Shown here one piece after another: positions 1 to 10,571 of a stretch of 64,000 nucleotides of DNA. Made by a program: the position numbers and the translations under genes. The notes below the pieces were generated by a model that saw nothing but the letters and a program-made list of their open reading frames with translations, did no database searches and was not told where the DNA came from. Positions within the stretch are counted from its first letter, which is position 1, and every line of letters begins with the position of its first letter. Origin of the DNA: Triticum aestivum (lineage: Eukaryota > Streptophyta > Magnoliopsida > Poales > Poaceae); the NCBI RefSeq assembly GCF_018294505.1, contig NC_057811.1:409264968-409328967 (forward strand), given 5' to 3'.

Positions 1-2805
1 GTTGGTGCTCTTCTTATCTTGGGCGATCGTGTAAAATGTATTACCATTTATCTCGTACCCTTTGAAAGTCATTATATTCGAAGATGGTAACTGGGACAGC
101 GAGTACAGGTCATCTTCAATAGAGGCGTCATGCATGGTACGTGTCTGCAACCAGCCGGCGAAACTCCTAGTTTGTTCACGTGTAATCCAGTCATCAGACC
201 GCTCCGGGTGTTTGGAGCGTAGAAAATTCTTGTGTTCATCCATATACGGAGCCACCAAGGCGGAATTCTGTAGAACTGTGTAGTGTGCTTCAGTGAGAGA
301 ATGTCCGTCCATACATATTTTTTGATTCCCTCCTAGCGTGCCTTTTCCATCCAGTCTGCCCTTATGCCGCGATTCAGGAACACCAATCGGCTTAAGGTCA
401 GGAATAAAGTCAATACAAAACTCAATGACCTCCTCATTTTCATGGCCCTTGGAGATGCTTCCTTCTGGCCTAGCACGGTTATGAACATATTTCTTTAAGA
501 CTCCCATGAACCTCTCAAAGGGTAACATATTGTGTAGAAATACAGGACCCAAAACATTAATCTCTTCGCATAGGTGAACTAGGACGTGCGTCATGATGTT
601 GAAGAAGGATGGTGGGAACACCAACTCGAAACTGACAAGACATTGCACCAAATCATTCTCTAACCTTGGTATGATTTCTAGATTGATTACCTTCTGAGAG
701 ATTGCATTGAGGAATGCACATAGCTTCACAATGGCTAATCGAACGTTATCCGGTAGAAGCCCCCTCAATGCAACCGGAAGCAGTTGCGTCATAATCACGT
801 GGCAGTCATGAGACTTTAGGTTCTGAAACTTTTTCTCTGCCATGTTTATTATTCCCTTTATATTCGACGAGAAGCCAGACGGTACCTTAATACTGAGCAG
901 GCATTCAAAGAAGATTTCCTTCTCTTCTTTGGTAAGAGCGTAGCTGGCATGACCCTGATGTATGCCGTCTTTTCCATGCATACGTTGCTGGTCCTCCCGT
1001 GCCTCGGGTGTATCTTTTGTCTTCCCATACACGCCCAAGAAGCCAAGCAGGGTCACGCAAAGATTGTTCGTCACGTGCATCACGTCGATTGCAGAGCGGA
1101 CCTCTAGGTCTTTCCAATAGGGCAGGTCCCAAAATATAGATTTCTTCTTCCACATGGGTGCGCGTCCGTCAGCGTCATTCAGAACAGGTTGTCCGCTAGG
1201 ACCCTTTCCAAAGACTACCTTCAAATCCTTGACCATATCATGTACATCAGCACCAGTATGGTGGCGAGGCTTCGTCCGGTGATCCGCCTCACCTTTGAAA
1301 TGCTTGCCTTTCTTTCTTACTGGATGCCTGCTCGGAAGAAATCCACGATGTCCCAGGTACACATTCTTCCTACAATTGTCCAAATATATACTCTCGGTAT
1401 CATCTAAACAGTGCGTGCATGCGCGGTATCCCTTGTTTGTCTGTCCTGAAAGGTTACTGAGAGCAGGCCAATCATTTATGGTCACGGACAGCAAGGCCTT
1501 TAGGTCAAATTATTCCCCCATGTGCTCATCCCACGCACGTACACCTGTTCCATTCCACAGCTGTAAGAGTTCTTCAACTAATGGCCTTGGGTACACATCA
1601 ATGTCGTTGTCGGGTTTCTTAGGGCCTTGGATGAGCACTGGCATCATAATGAACTTCCGCTTCATGCACAACCAAGGAGGAAGGTTATACAAACATAGAG
1701 TCACAGGTCAGGTGCTATGGTTGCTGCTCTGCTCCCCAAAAGGATTAATGCCATCTGCGCTTAGACCAAACCATATGGTCCTTGCGTCATCTACAAACTC
1801 CTTCCCGTACTTTCTCTCGATTTTTCTCCACTGCGACCCGTCAGCGGGTACTCTCAACTTATCGTCTTTCTTACGGTCTTCTCTGTGCCATCGCATCGCC
1901 TTGGCATGCTCTTTGTTTTGGAACAAACGTTTCAACCATGGTATTATAGGAGCATACCACATCATCTTGGCAGGAATCTTCTTCCTGGGGCGCTCGCCCT
2001 TGACATCACCAGGGTCATCGCGCCTGATCTTATAGCGCAATGCACCGCATACCGGGCAAGCGTTCAAATCCTCGTACTCACCGCGGTAGAGGATGCAGTC
2101 ATTAGGGCATGCATGTATCTTCTGCACCTCTAACCCTAGAGGGCAGACAACCTTCTTTGCTTCGTACGTACTCTCGGGCAATTCGTTGTCCTTTGGAAGC
2201 ATATTCTTTATCATTACGAGCAACTTTCCAAATCCCTTGTCAGACACACCATTCTCTGCCTTCCATTGCAGCAATTCCAGAATGGTGCCCAACTTTTTCT
2301 TGTCAGCTTCGCAATTCGGGTACAACAATTTCTTTTGATCCTCTAACATGCGCTGCAACTTCTTCTTCTCCAAATCACTTGCGCAGTTTCTCTTTGCATC
2401 GGCAATGGCCCGACCTAGATCATCAGCGGGCTCATTTGATGCCTCTTCTTCGGCTTCTTCCCACATTGCCAGCTCAGCTTCTTCCCCCATTGTTGTATCA
2501 TCGTATTCAGGGAACCCATGGCCAGGATAGCTGTCGTCATCCTCTTCTTCTTCATTGTGTTCCATCATAACCCCTCTTTCTCTGTGCTTGGTCCAAACAT
2601 TATAGTGGGGCATGAAACCGGACTTAAACAGGTGGACGTGAATGGTTCTTGACGTAGAGTAATTGTGATCATTCTTACAGACTAAACATGGACAAGGCAT
2701 AAAGCCATCCGCCCGCTTGTTTGCCTCAGCCGCAAGCAGAAAAGTTTGCATGCCATTAATGAACTCGGGAGAGCATCGGTCATCGTACATCCATTGTCGG
2801 CTCAT
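1..2805 (-). pseudogene. TNP2-type CACTA transposase, decayed, C-terminus outside window
   Basis: In plants TNP2 is the transposase that cuts and pastes CACTA elements. The chosen start is the Met of MSRQWMYDD at 2805; an upstream in-frame Met at 2853 gives a less family-like N-terminus. Residues 1-75 form the transposase-associated domain with the Cys-rich stretch CPCLVCKND. An acidic linker with runs of E and D follows, then the tnp2 domain with HACPNDCILYRGEYEDLNACP near residues 240-260. The frame is broken by two in-frame nonsense codons, TGA at 1708-1710 (usual Trp) and TAA at 1510-1512. Recognisable TNP2 sequence continues past both, down to about 1-900. It is probably inactive. The assignment is family knowledge plus visible domain sequence. 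Confidence 0.88.
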
Positions 2806-2881
2806 CTTCATTACACAACACCGAAAAGACCAAATTAATACAAGTTCATACAAGAGTTAAATGCAACAAACAAATAACTCT

Positions 2882-3187
2882 CTAACTAAAGCATTTAAAT
2901 GCAACAACAAATGTGATCAAGATCGCAACTAAGGTAACAATTGATCCAACAGCATAATGATACCAAGCCTCACTATCAATGGCATATTTTCTAATCTTTC
3001 TAATCTTCAAGCGCATTTTCTCCATCTTGATCTTGTGATCATCGATGACATCGGCAACATGCAACTCCAATTCCATCTTCTCCCCCTCAATTCTTTTCAA
3101 TTTTTCTTTCAAATACTCGTTTTCTCTTTCAACTAAATTTAACCTCTCGACAATAGAGTCGGTTGGAATTTCCGGTTCACAAACCTC
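2882..3187 (-). CDS. CACTA accessory ORF: coiled coil plus C-terminal membrane segment
   Basis: This exon-like ORF lies 5' of TNP2 in the same element and orientation. A splice acceptor (TAG at 3188-3190) opens it, and it runs to a TAG stop at 2882-2884. The product is highly charged and heptad-like (EKLKRIEGEKMELELH), then basic, and ends with a hydrophobic stretch of about 22 residues, VGSIVTLVAILITFVVAF, consistent with one transmembrane helix and a short KCFS tail. I believe the same ORF recurs in wheat CACTA elements, but its function is unknown to me. The upstream exon or exons were not identified. It could also be a degenerate exon of a longer accessory protein. Confidence 0.5.
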   Translation of the reverse strand, partial: EVCEPEIPTDSIVERLNLVERENEYLKEKLKRIEGEKMELELHVADVIDDHKIKMEKMRLKIRKIRKYAIDSEAWYHYAVGSIVTLVAILITFVVAFKCFS

Positions 3188-3840
3188 CTAGACAAAAATA
3201 TTTATGTCAACTTGATGGGCATAATTTGTCATAAACACGAAATGCAACAACTAGTTCTAAAAGAGAATATACCACATCCGAATCATAACAAGGACGAGGG
3301 CCGACGGGGACGGATATCAAAACCATGGCACTATGTATAACAAACAATGTACGGGTAAGATAATTATACAAGTAACTATATATCCAAATCACACAAACAT
3401 CAATTTGGTAATGTAAAACATTCATGAACAAGAGGATCACCACAAGGTGGTGCCGGCGACGGAATGGTGCGGGCGATCGATTGTGGTTACGACGGAGATT
3501 TAGAAGGCACTAAGTAAACCACACCTACATATGCAAACTAAGCCTTATTTTTGACCTGAAATTGCATATAAATCAAATACTAGCACATATATTTCCTCCC
3601 AAATTACTAAACTCATAAATTAATCACTATACAAAGCATTGCAAGAGCTAATCTAGCAATGAGAGATGAAAGGACAAAGTTGCTAACCTTTGTGATCATT
3701 TGAATGGATGGGGGCCTTCAAATCTTGACAAATTTTGGGCAAAATGTGTGATGAGCTCGAGAGGAAGAGGGGAAGAACAGAGAGGAGAGGGGAAAGGGGA
3801 AGAATAGAGCGAGCTCGGGTGGACGAAGGGTTTATGTAGG
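2900..3840. other. CACTA non-coding leader and intron sequence
   Basis: From 3190 to 3840 the sequence is AT-rich and shows no recognisable coding exon. It is the 5' untranslated and intron part of the CACTA element, between the accessory ORF and the subterminal repeats. Short minus-strand ORFs here have no recognisable motifs. Confidence 0.5.
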
Positions 3841-4504
3841 ACGACCTTTAGCACCGGTTCGTGCCACGAACCGGTACTAAAGGTGCTGGAGGGGCCCCGG
3901 ACTGACAACATCCTGCCACCACTCACTTTAGTACCGGTCCGTGGCACGAACCGGTGCTAAAGGTCGGGCACGAACCGGTACTAATGAAAGTGGCCGGCTA
4001 GCCGTTGGAACCGGCACTAATGCACACATAAGTGCCGGCTCAAAAGCAAACCGGCACTAATGTGCTTGACATTTGACCCTTTTTCTACTAGTGTAGGTCC
4101 CCACGCAAGGTTGGAACGAAAACAAACATAAAAGGAAAGATGTGTGACGTTCGGCAAGTGTTTTAGGGTATTTTCACCGGGAAAATCCTAGGAAATGCAT
4201 CGAGCATCGGAAAAATATGAAAAATGGTGTGGGTGCTGTCGATGGTGATGCCAACGTGTGAAAAAAGTTGGGGATCGTTTGACGGAGTCAGAAAAAAAAA
4301 CGTAGTTGGGAACACCCCCTTCGGCAGACCGAAACAGAGCTGGTTGCACAAGGTCTACGTGATCGCATGCATGCAATTGCACTAGAGTGTGCAAACATGT
4401 GGGCACGGCCAACATAGGGCCCCACGCAAGGTTGGAATGAAAACGGACACAAAACGAACGTTGTGTCACGTCCGGCCAGTGTTTTAGGGTATTTTCACCG
4501 GAAA

Positions 4505-5112
4505 NNNNNNNNNNNNNNNNNNNNNNNNNNNNNNNNNNNNNNNNNNNNNNNNNNNNNNNNNNNNNNNNNNNNNNNNNNNNNNNNNNNNNNNNNNNNNNNN
4601 NNNNNNNNNNNNNNNNNNNNNNNNNNNNNNNNNNNNNNNNNNNNNNNNNNNNNNNNNNNNNNNNNNNNNNNNNNNNNNNNNNNNNNNNNNNNNNNNNNNN
4701 NNNNNNNNNNNNNNNNNNNNNNNNNNNNNNNNNNNNNNNNNNNNNNNNNNNNNNNNNNNNNNNNNNNNNNNNNNNNNNNNNNNNNNNNNNNNNNNNNNNN
4801 NNNNNNNNNNNNNNNNNNNNNNNNNNNNNNNNNNNNNNNNNNNNNNNNNNNNNNNNNNNNNNNNNNNNNNNNNNNNNNNNNNNNNNNNNNNNNNNNNNNN
4901 NNNNNNNNNNNNNNNNNNNNNNNNNNNNNNNNNNNNNNNNNNNNNNNNNNNNNNNNNNNNNNNNNNNNNNNNNNNNNNNNNNNNNNNNNNNNNNNNNNNN
5001 NNNNNNNNNNNNNNNNNNNNNNNNNNNNNNNNNNNNNNNNNNNNNNNNNNNNNNNNNNNNNNNNNNNNNNNNNNNNNNNNNNNNNNNNNNNNNNNNNNNN
5101 NNNNNNNNNNNN
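4505..5112. other. Assembly gap (N run, 608 bp)
   Basis: A run of N inside the satellite-like array. Any ORF reported across it is meaningless. Confidence 1.
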
Positions 5113-5934
5113 AAAACGGACACAAAACGAGTGATGCATCACGTCCGGCCAGTGTTTTAGGGTATTTTCACCGGGAAAATCCTAGGAAATGCATCGAGCG
5201 TTGGAAAAATATGTAAATTGGCGTGGGTGCTGTCGATGGCGATGCCAACGTGTGGAAAAATTTGGGGGTCAGTTGACGGAGTCGAAAAAAAACTTAGTTG
5301 GGAACCCCCCCCCCCCTCCGGTAGACCGAGACGAAGTTGGTTGCACAAGGTCTATGTGATCGCAAGCCTGCAATTGCACTAGAGTGTGCAGACATGTGGG
5401 CACAGCCGACGTAGGTCCCCACGCAAGGTTGGAACGAACACTACTAGGAAAATGCTTATACATAGAATTTTAGCAGTAGCACCTGTTTGGGCGCCCACGC
5501 TACTGGTATGTACCAGTAGCGCTGGCCAAAACGGGCACTACTACTACTGTATAGCAGCATCGCTGGTTGGCGCGGGCCGCGCTGCGGTTTAGCAGGCCAC
5601 CGAGCCAAAATGGCAGGCCACTTAGCTGTAGCGTGTGATGTGCGCCGGCGCTACAGCTAGTGGGCTTAGCTGTAGCGCTGGCCCATTACCCGCGCTGCTG
5701 CTAAGCCCACTCCCTCCCCCGGCCCGCGCGCCTGCCGGCGTGCTCGCGCCCCCGGCCTCGTAACTCAGCTCACTCACACTCCACTCCCTCCCTCAATCCC
5801 CCGCGCCGACCCTCCTCCCCGCCGGCCGCCCTCCCGCGCCGGCCCTCCTCCACCGAGAGGTACATCCTCCTCCCTCCTTCCTCCTCCTCCCTAGTTTCTT
5901 TTGAACCCTAGCTAGTTGAAAATTTTAGGTTTTT

Positions 5935-6165
5935 AATCTTAGTTGTTTAATCTTAGGAAAATGTAGTATGAAACCTAGCTAGTTAATCTTAGGATAATGT
6001 AGTATGAATCATAGGATAATGTAGGTTTTTAATCTTAGTTGTTTAATCTTAGGTGTTTAATCTTAGGATAATGTAGTATGAACCCTAGCTAGTTAATCTT
6101 AGGATAATGTAGTATGAATCTTAGGATAATGTAGTATGAACCCTAGCTAGTTAATCTTAGGATCA
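5935..6165 (+). repeat. AT-rich short tandem repeat within the CACTA element
   Basis: Repeats of GTTTAATCTTAGGATAATG and GTAGTATGAACCCTAGCTAG alternate at irregular spacing of about 30-60 bp. No coding signal. Confidence 0.7.
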
Positions 6166-6459
6166 TATTTTGAACTATCACATTTGTTGTTATATTTTTA
6201 GTAAAAACAATTATTCCTGTTATATGCAAATTTGAAATGGATATTTTGAAGTGGATATATGTCATATTTTGAACATGGCACAATCTTAGTTGTTTAACCG
6301 AGTGGCCTATGTTTCGCCAGAATGTTGATTCATCCACGTTATGGTAAATTTCAGGCGCTCGATATGTCTTGCTTTTAGGAAAGGTCATGCCGAATTTTGC
6401 TAAGTGTTTATTAATTTTGTTTTCATAATTAAGCATTTTGTTCTCGACGTCGACGATGC

Positions 6460-6851
6460 CTATCCCGCATCCTCGTCGTTGACTCGGCGGAGGAGGCCTG
6501 TTTGAGCGGAGGGGCCATGTCCGGGACTGAGCTCCGCCGGGCTGGTACTGGGTTGTGGTACCTTCCGGTGAGCGCAGCTTAGTGAGGAGCCAGCCCGTTG
6601 TCGACCCGGAGCGTCTTTGGTGGCGGTCACGTGGGCCTGCATCAATGCAGAGGCTTGAGTCCCCCGCGCAGGTGGTACGGCACCATGTCACGGAGGAGGA
6701 CGCGCACATCCATCGCTACATGGTTGCGTTGGCGGACGGCAGGTTCTCCAATACCTGGCAGATTCTTCAAGGATCTCACCGGAGCTATGATCATGTGATG
6801 GTTCCTTCTCTTTGGGTGTCCACCGCCCGCGGCCCACTGAACCTAGAGTAG
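6460..6851 (+). CDS. Possible first exon or ORF of a CACTA-borne protein (unrecognised)
   Basis: An open frame ending at 6849-6851 contains VRHHVTEEDAHIHRYMVALADG followed by a compact segment with SNTWQILQGSHRSYDHVMVPSLW. The composition looks coding, and I have an impression of similar segments in other wheat transposon proteins but no named domain. The first ATG in frame is 6555, although the coding-like frame extends further upstream. It sits 270 bp before the B3-fold-like gene and may be an upstream exon of it or a separate remnant. Confidence 0.35.
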
Positions 6852-7123
6852 CTATTATTCGAGATGTATTAGTGATATTATATGATGATCTTTGCTATAA
6901 ACTACTATATATGTATTCGATGATGGATTATTAATTACCTATTAGTGATTTCTTTATTGAATGCATGCTAATTTGAATGGAGTAATTTGTTTTATCTCTA
7001 TTATGATTTAGTTTTTCTTATTGAATGCATGCTAATTTGAATGGAGTACTTTGTTTTATCTCTATTATGATTTTAGTTTTGCTTATTGAATGCACGTTTG
7101 TTTCAACAATGAACATATAGGAA

Positions 7124-8231
7124 ATGTCTGACGATGAAAGGGAATTCGCTATGTGCGAGTACTGTGAAGATGAGCGCGGTCTGTGCGACAGGCCTCACCT
7201 AGTAGAAGGTCGGTGCTTCAGCATCAAGCTCCAAGAGACCTTTGATATTGAAACGGTACGCAACGACGACAAGTGTTTTTTGTTATTTTTTAAATGACTT
7301 CTCTGCTTCTTCAACGTGTAATTTCCGTATTTTACAATTCGACTAGCTTATCCCATGCCATGCAAGACGCTATGTCTTGGAGAAGATGGGTTTTGAAGAT
7401 CATGAAAGCATGGAGACAAAGATAATTCAACTAAGGACCCATCATGGTTATGATTTTGTTGTAAATCTATACAATTCTGTGAACTCATCCAATTTTAGTT
7501 GCCTGAATTGGGAAGCACTTTGCAAGGCGTATGATTTTCATGAGGGTATGCTTCTCACCTTCGATCTTGGTGATCCTGACATCGATGAAAAGAATATGAC
7601 CATTTGGGTCCTTGTTGACACGCTTCCAGTTCTACCGCTGTGTGAGTTTCTCAAACATATTTATTAAGTAATTTATATTGTTTATTTTAAAATAGGTGAC
7701 AGCTTATTTTCATTCTTCAAAAAATGTACGGAAGATGGTAGACAGAACCTACTACTACAATGATGAAGCACAGATAACTTATAAGGAGAAAGATGGTCTT
7801 ATCGCATTTTTTACTGATCTTGATAATTACAATAGCTATTATCAAACTCCTCCACATTATGGTCAATACGTGCCACTAGTGCACGTGTTGAACTACGGTA
7901 ACATCAATGGAGATAGCATGGTAAGATTTTCTACTATTACGACATCCGTGCATCTTTTGCATAAATTCTTCAAACTAAACTACATTGCTAACTACAAAGT
8001 TATTACTATGTTTTTGAACAGAAAATCCCGATGGATTGTGTGCCTCATCTGATGTTGCCGAGAGGTCGCGTTGATGTTATCAGCTTATGGCCACCACGGC
8101 CAGGTCAGCTGCAGTATCCACATCACTCCTGTCCATACCGGATTTCTAAAAGCGAGGAAGCCATGATAATAAATGATTTGAAAAAATGTTTCGACCATCG
8201 TAGAGCTACTTGGAAGCAACATTGTGCGTAG
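7124..8231 (+). pseudogene. Spliced B3-fold-like gene carried by the CACTA element, prematurely terminated
   Basis: Four exons can be read with canonical GT-AG introns and consistent phase: 7124-7255, 7347-7641, 7703-7920 and 8022-8231. The product starts MSDDEREFAMCEYCEDERG (Cys-rich N-terminus). It continues through PCHARRYVLEKMGF and a repeated beta-rich segment (two copies of a YVLEK / YFHSS... GQYVPLVHVLNYG type) that recalls plant B3/pseudobarrel DNA-binding folds. Related uncharacterised proteins are common in wheat. Here TAG at 8229-8231 ends the frame, but the same frame continues with family-like codons (RMISVLYYGES...) to a second TAG near 8329, so the first stop looks like a nonsense mutation. 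The function is unknown. The fold assignment is inference from family memory. Confidence 0.55.
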
Positions 8232-9332
8232 GCCAGGATGATCTCCGTTCTTTATTATGGAGAGTCCATTTTCCTTAATGGAGAGTCAATGCCTATCTTG
8301 TTTTATGATATTTTACCTAAGAGAGGGTAGAGTAGGTCCTAGGTAGAATGTGTTATTATGTGCTACAATGTGTTAGAGTTGATGATGAGGAGGAGGAGGA
8401 GGAGTTGTGATTATGACTCGTGACCAACTTGTTATATGATGTCTCATTGACGAACATTGTTTAGTGGTGATGACTAGTGGTAATGAATATGCTATTTAAA
8501 CAGACTAGTTTATGATGAGTTGTTATTGTATAAAAGATATATCTGTTTAAACATGTACAGCGCCAAAATGCAAAAAAAATATATAAATTTTAGCAGTGGC
8601 GCGGGCCAAAATATTACCAGCAGCGCTCATTTACCAGTAGCGCTTTCCAATGGCGCGCTACAAGTATCTGAACATACCAGTAGTGCTGGCCCTAAACAAG
8701 CGCTACTGCTACAAAATAGCCGTAGCGCTGTAGCAGTAGTGCTGGCGCCCGCGCTACTGGTAAGGTTTTCCCTAGTAGTGGAAAACGGACACAAAACGAA
8801 CGTTGTGTCACGTCCGGCCCGTGTTTTAGGGTATTTTCACCGGGAAAATTCTAGGAAATGCATCGAGCGACGGAACAATATGAAAATTGGCATGGGTGTT
8901 GTTGATGGTGATGCCAACGTGTGGAAAAATTGGGGGTCATTTGACGGAGTAAAAAAACATAGTTGGGAACCCCCATCCGGCAGACCGAAACGGAGCTGGT
9001 TGCACAAGGTCTACGTGACCGCATGCATGCAATTGCACCAAAGTGTGCAGACATGTGGGCACGGCCGACGTAGGGCCCCAAGGTTGGAATGAAAATGGAC
9101 ACAAAACGAATGTTGCGTCACGTCCGGCCAGTGTTTTAGGGTATTTTCACCGGGAAAGTCCTAGGAAATGCATCGAGCGTCGGAAAAATATGAAAATTGG
9201 CGTGGGTGCTGTCGATGGTGATGCCAACGTGTGGAAAACGTTGGGGGTCATTTGATGAAGTCAAAAAAACGTAGTTGGGAATCCCCCCTCCGGCAAACTG
9301 AAACGGAGCTGGTTGCACAAGGTCTACGTGAT

Positions 9333-9746
9333 NNNNNNNNNNNNNNNNNNNNNNNNNNNNNNNNNNNNNNNNNNNNNNNNNNNNNNNNNNNNNNNNNNNN
9401 NNNNNNNNNNNNNNNNNNNNNNNNNNNNNNNNNNNNNNNNNNNNNNNNNNNNNNNNNNNNNNNNNNNNNNNNNNNNNNNNNNNNNNNNNNNNNNNNNNNN
9501 NNNNNNNNNNNNNNNNNNNNNNNNNNNNNNNNNNNNNNNNNNNNNNNNNNNNNNNNNNNNNNNNNNNNNNNNNNNNNNNNNNNNNNNNNNNNNNNNNNNN
9601 NNNNNNNNNNNNNNNNNNNNNNNNNNNNNNNNNNNNNNNNNNNNNNNNNNNNNNNNNNNNNNNNNNNNNNNNNNNNNNNNNNNNNNNNNNNNNNNNNNNN
9701 NNNNNNNNNNNNNNNNNNNNNNNNNNNNNNNNNNNNNNNNNNNNNN
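9333..9746. other. Assembly gap (N run, 414 bp)
   Basis: A run of N inside the satellite-like array. Confidence 1.
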
Positions 9747-10148
9747 GAAAAATATAAAAAATTGGCGTGGGTGTTGTCGATGGTGATGTCAATGTGTGGA
9801 AAAAGTTGGGGGTCATTTGACGGAGTCGAAAAAGAATGGAGTTGGGTACCCCCCTCCGGCAGACCGAAACGGAGCTGGTTGCACAAGGTCTACATGATCG
9901 CATGCATGCAATTGTATCAGAGTGTGCAGACATGTGGGCACGGCCGACGTAGGGCCCATGCAAGGTTGGAACGAAAACGGACAAAAGCGAACATTGCGTC
10001 ACGTTCGGCCAGTGTTTTAGGGTATTTTCACCGGGAAAATCCTAGGAAATGTATCGAGCGTCGGAAAAATATGAAAATTGGCGTGGGTGCTGTCGATGGT
10101 GATGCCAACATGTGGAAAAAGTTTCGAGCCATTTGGCTGAGTAAAAAA

Positions 10149-10565
10149 ACATATTTATCAATCAATGTACTTTCGATAATGTTTTTTTAAAAAGCCAACA
10201 CAATTAATGGATGGCCCCCGCGTATACATGCATGTCCATTGGGGGTCAAATCCCTAGCCATCTGCGCCCGACGCCCCCGACGCCACCTCACGCCGACGCC
10301 CCCGACGTCACCTCACGCCGATGGCCGGACCCTGCCGCCATCACGCACGCCGCCGTCCACCGTCTGTGACGCCGGCGTCCATCGTCTCTGACGTCGCCGT
10401 CCGCCGTCTCTGACGTTTCCGTCCGCCATTCCCCAGCACGTCATCGTCCCCCACGACTGGCCCCGATCCCATGGCATGAGGTAAAACTTTTTCCACATGC
10501 ACTGTGCATTCCTCATGTTTATCATGTACACATGTAAAGCAGCTAATATTTTGTTGCTTCTATTC
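10149..10565. other. GC-rich leader region before the Ulp1-like gene
   Basis: After the satellite ends, 10250-10450 holds short repeats of CGCCGACGCCCCCGACG and CGTCCGCCGTCTCTGACG type. It may be the 5' non-coding part of the transposon that carries the Ulp1-like gene. No terminal repeat was confirmed. Confidence 0.4.
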
Positions 10566-10571
10566 GTAGTG

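Larger units (their letters stand above)
1..4093 (-). mobile_element. CACTA (En/Spm) DNA transposon, 5' portion, truncated by window start
   Basis: The minus strand begins at 4093 with the CACTA-type terminus CACTAGTAGAAAAAGGGTC. Behind it, at 3840-4080, lie repeated subterminal motifs of the type CGAACCGGTACTAAAGG in both orientations, as usual for Triticeae CACTA elements. The element reads leftwards through a small transmembrane ORF and then TNP2 transposase, and runs out of the window at 1. Its flank at 4094 onward is the satellite-like repeat, so it inserted into or beside that array. The other terminus is not visible, so the target duplication cannot be checked; the three bases outside the terminus are TAG. 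Confidence 0.9.
5439..8780 (+). mobile_element. Complete non-autonomous CACTA element (3,342 bp)
   Basis: The left end is CACTACTAGGAAAA (5439) and the right end reads TTTTCCCTAGTAGTG (to 8780), so the termini are inverted repeats. GAA occurs immediately outside both ends (5436-5438 and 8781-8783), a 3-bp target duplication. Removing the element restores a normal satellite unit (GGAAC-GAA-AACGGAC). Subterminal regions carry many copies of CAGTAGCGC in both orientations (5460-5700 and 8590-8770). No TNP2 coding sequence is present, so it must have been mobilised in trans. It carries a spliced B3-fold-like gene instead. Confidence 0.93.
4094..10148. repeat. Tandem array of a ~321-bp satellite-like unit, interrupted by a CACTA element and two gaps
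   Basis: Units share landmarks such as CCCACGCAAGGTTGGAA, GTGTTTTAGGGTATTTTCAC and GTGCAGACATGTGGGCACGG. The landmark CCCACGCAAGG occurs at 4100 and again at 4421, giving a 321-bp period. Further copies lie at 5113-5438, 8781-9332 and 9747-10148, all head to tail on the same strand. Identity looks high, with scattered substitutions and small indels. Both N runs (4505-5112 and 9333-9746) fall inside the array, as expected where an assembler cannot resolve near-identical units. I could not match the unit to a named Triticeae satellite from memory. Confidence 0.85.

Noticed and set aside
1295..2035. 246-codon plus-strand ORF
   Set aside because: It is the reverse shadow of the TNP2 transposase coding region, which reads with recognisable domains on the minus strand.
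4188..5142. Long ORFs across the first gap
   Set aside because: They are open only because they run through N; the real parts are satellite repeat.
9136..10190. Long ORFs across the second gap
   Set aside because: Same reason: N run plus satellite repeat.
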